In this document: in pieces, positions 63,811-64,000 of the stretch
Numbering within the stretch: the first letter of the stretch is position 1
How the letters are laid out: each line of letters starts with the position of its first letter
Assembly (NCBI RefSeq): GCF_947507565.1
Contig: NC_089191.1
Span: 1,116,001-1,180,000 of the forward strand
Reading direction: 5' to 3'
Length of the DNA: 64,000 bases
From: Oscarella lobularis
Taxonomy: Eukaryota > Porifera > Homoscleromorpha > Homosclerophorida > Oscarellidae
Notes under the pieces: generated by a model
Databases searched by the model: none
The model's input: only the letters and a program-made list of their open reading frames with translations
What the model was told of the DNA's origin: nothing
Translations under genes and position numbers: made by a program

Positions 63811-64000
63811 CCTAACTTACAGGCGAGGTCCACGCCTATTAGTACGTTGGGGGGCGCGGCTGGACACCTCCGGGCACTGGCCAAAAACCCTTGCTGGGCA
63901 TAGTCAGGTGACCTGACCCTTCACGTGACCCGAGGAGAAGGGTCAGGTCAAACGCCCTATGTCGAAGTGTTGCCGTAGGAATGCGGAAGCCCCAATTATC
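63811..64000. other. Right edge of the window with a short hairpin
   Basis: GACCTGACCCTTC and GAAGGGTCAGGTC near 63910-63950 form a 13-bp stem around a CACGTGAC-containing loop. No gene recognised. Confidence 0.6.

Noticed and set aside
1-64000. CRISPR arrays, bacterial operons or plasmid features
   Set aside because: Spliceosomal introns and animal gene families show this is eukaryotic nuclear DNA; no direct-repeat/spacer array was seen.

Overview
This is nuclear DNA from an animal. Many genes are split by very short GT-AG introns (about 44-65 bp, plus a few GC-AG introns). The proteins are metazoan-type: a CTHRC1-like collagen, a fibrocystin-L-like giant receptor, GABA-B-like class C GPCRs, a Ly6/uPAR-like GPI protein and a TKL-type kinase. 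The compact introns, dense gene spacing and large sulfotransferase family fit a sponge, and a homoscleromorph such as Oscarella would be my first guess. That is inference from style; no database was consulted.

Layout. Positions 0.5-3.1 kb hold a multi-exon C2H2 plus MULE-transposase gene whose 3' end runs into a broken sulfotransferase (ST). At 3.2-11.2 kb lies a first tandem ST array with two intact genes, one gene with a poly-T frameshift and two or three relics, interrupted by a CTHRC1-like and a Ly6-like gene on the minus strand. At 11.6-15.9 kb are two tandem minus-strand paralogues of a secreted endonuclease/exonuclease/phosphatase-fold enzyme with identical seven-exon structure. The second is divergently paired, 93 bp apart, with an intronless GH78 alpha-L-rhamnosidase (16.0-19.0 kb). 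At 19.8-20.6 kb is a kinase truncated at both ends. From 21.4 to 40.9 kb a single minus-strand gene encodes a PKHD1L1-like type I membrane protein with IPT/TIG, PA14, LamG-like, G8, beta-helix and cadherin-like parts, plus several cupredoxin (phytocyanin-like) domains. At 41.8-46.8 kb and 53.2-56.2 kb are duplicated copies of a GABA-B receptor 5' end joined head-to-head to ST genes. The complete receptor is at 50.4-53.9 kb and one ST (54.3-55.6 kb) is intact. Between them (47-50.2 kb) lie broken nuclease-like fragments and a mosaic of pieces copied from the fibrocystin gene and from the rhamnosidase 3' side. At 57.0-59.5 kb is a ten-exon PLAT plus FAD lactone-oxidase gene. The right end (59.8-64 kb) has ST relics, one interrupted by a hAT-like element, and a palindrome with about 390-nt arms whose right arm carries another hAT-like insertion.

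How the parts relate. The theme is birth-and-death evolution of a PAPS-dependent ST family: 13 recognisable copies or fragments, three with clean full-length frames. All eleven copies that keep a 5' end have a CACGTG box 8-34 nt before the start codon, in most cases extended to TCACGTGAC. Several other genes suggest extracellular glycan, lipid or matrix work (rhamnosidase, secreted phosphodiesterase-fold enzymes, CTHRC1-like, G8/PA14 protein), but no operon-like co-function can be shown.
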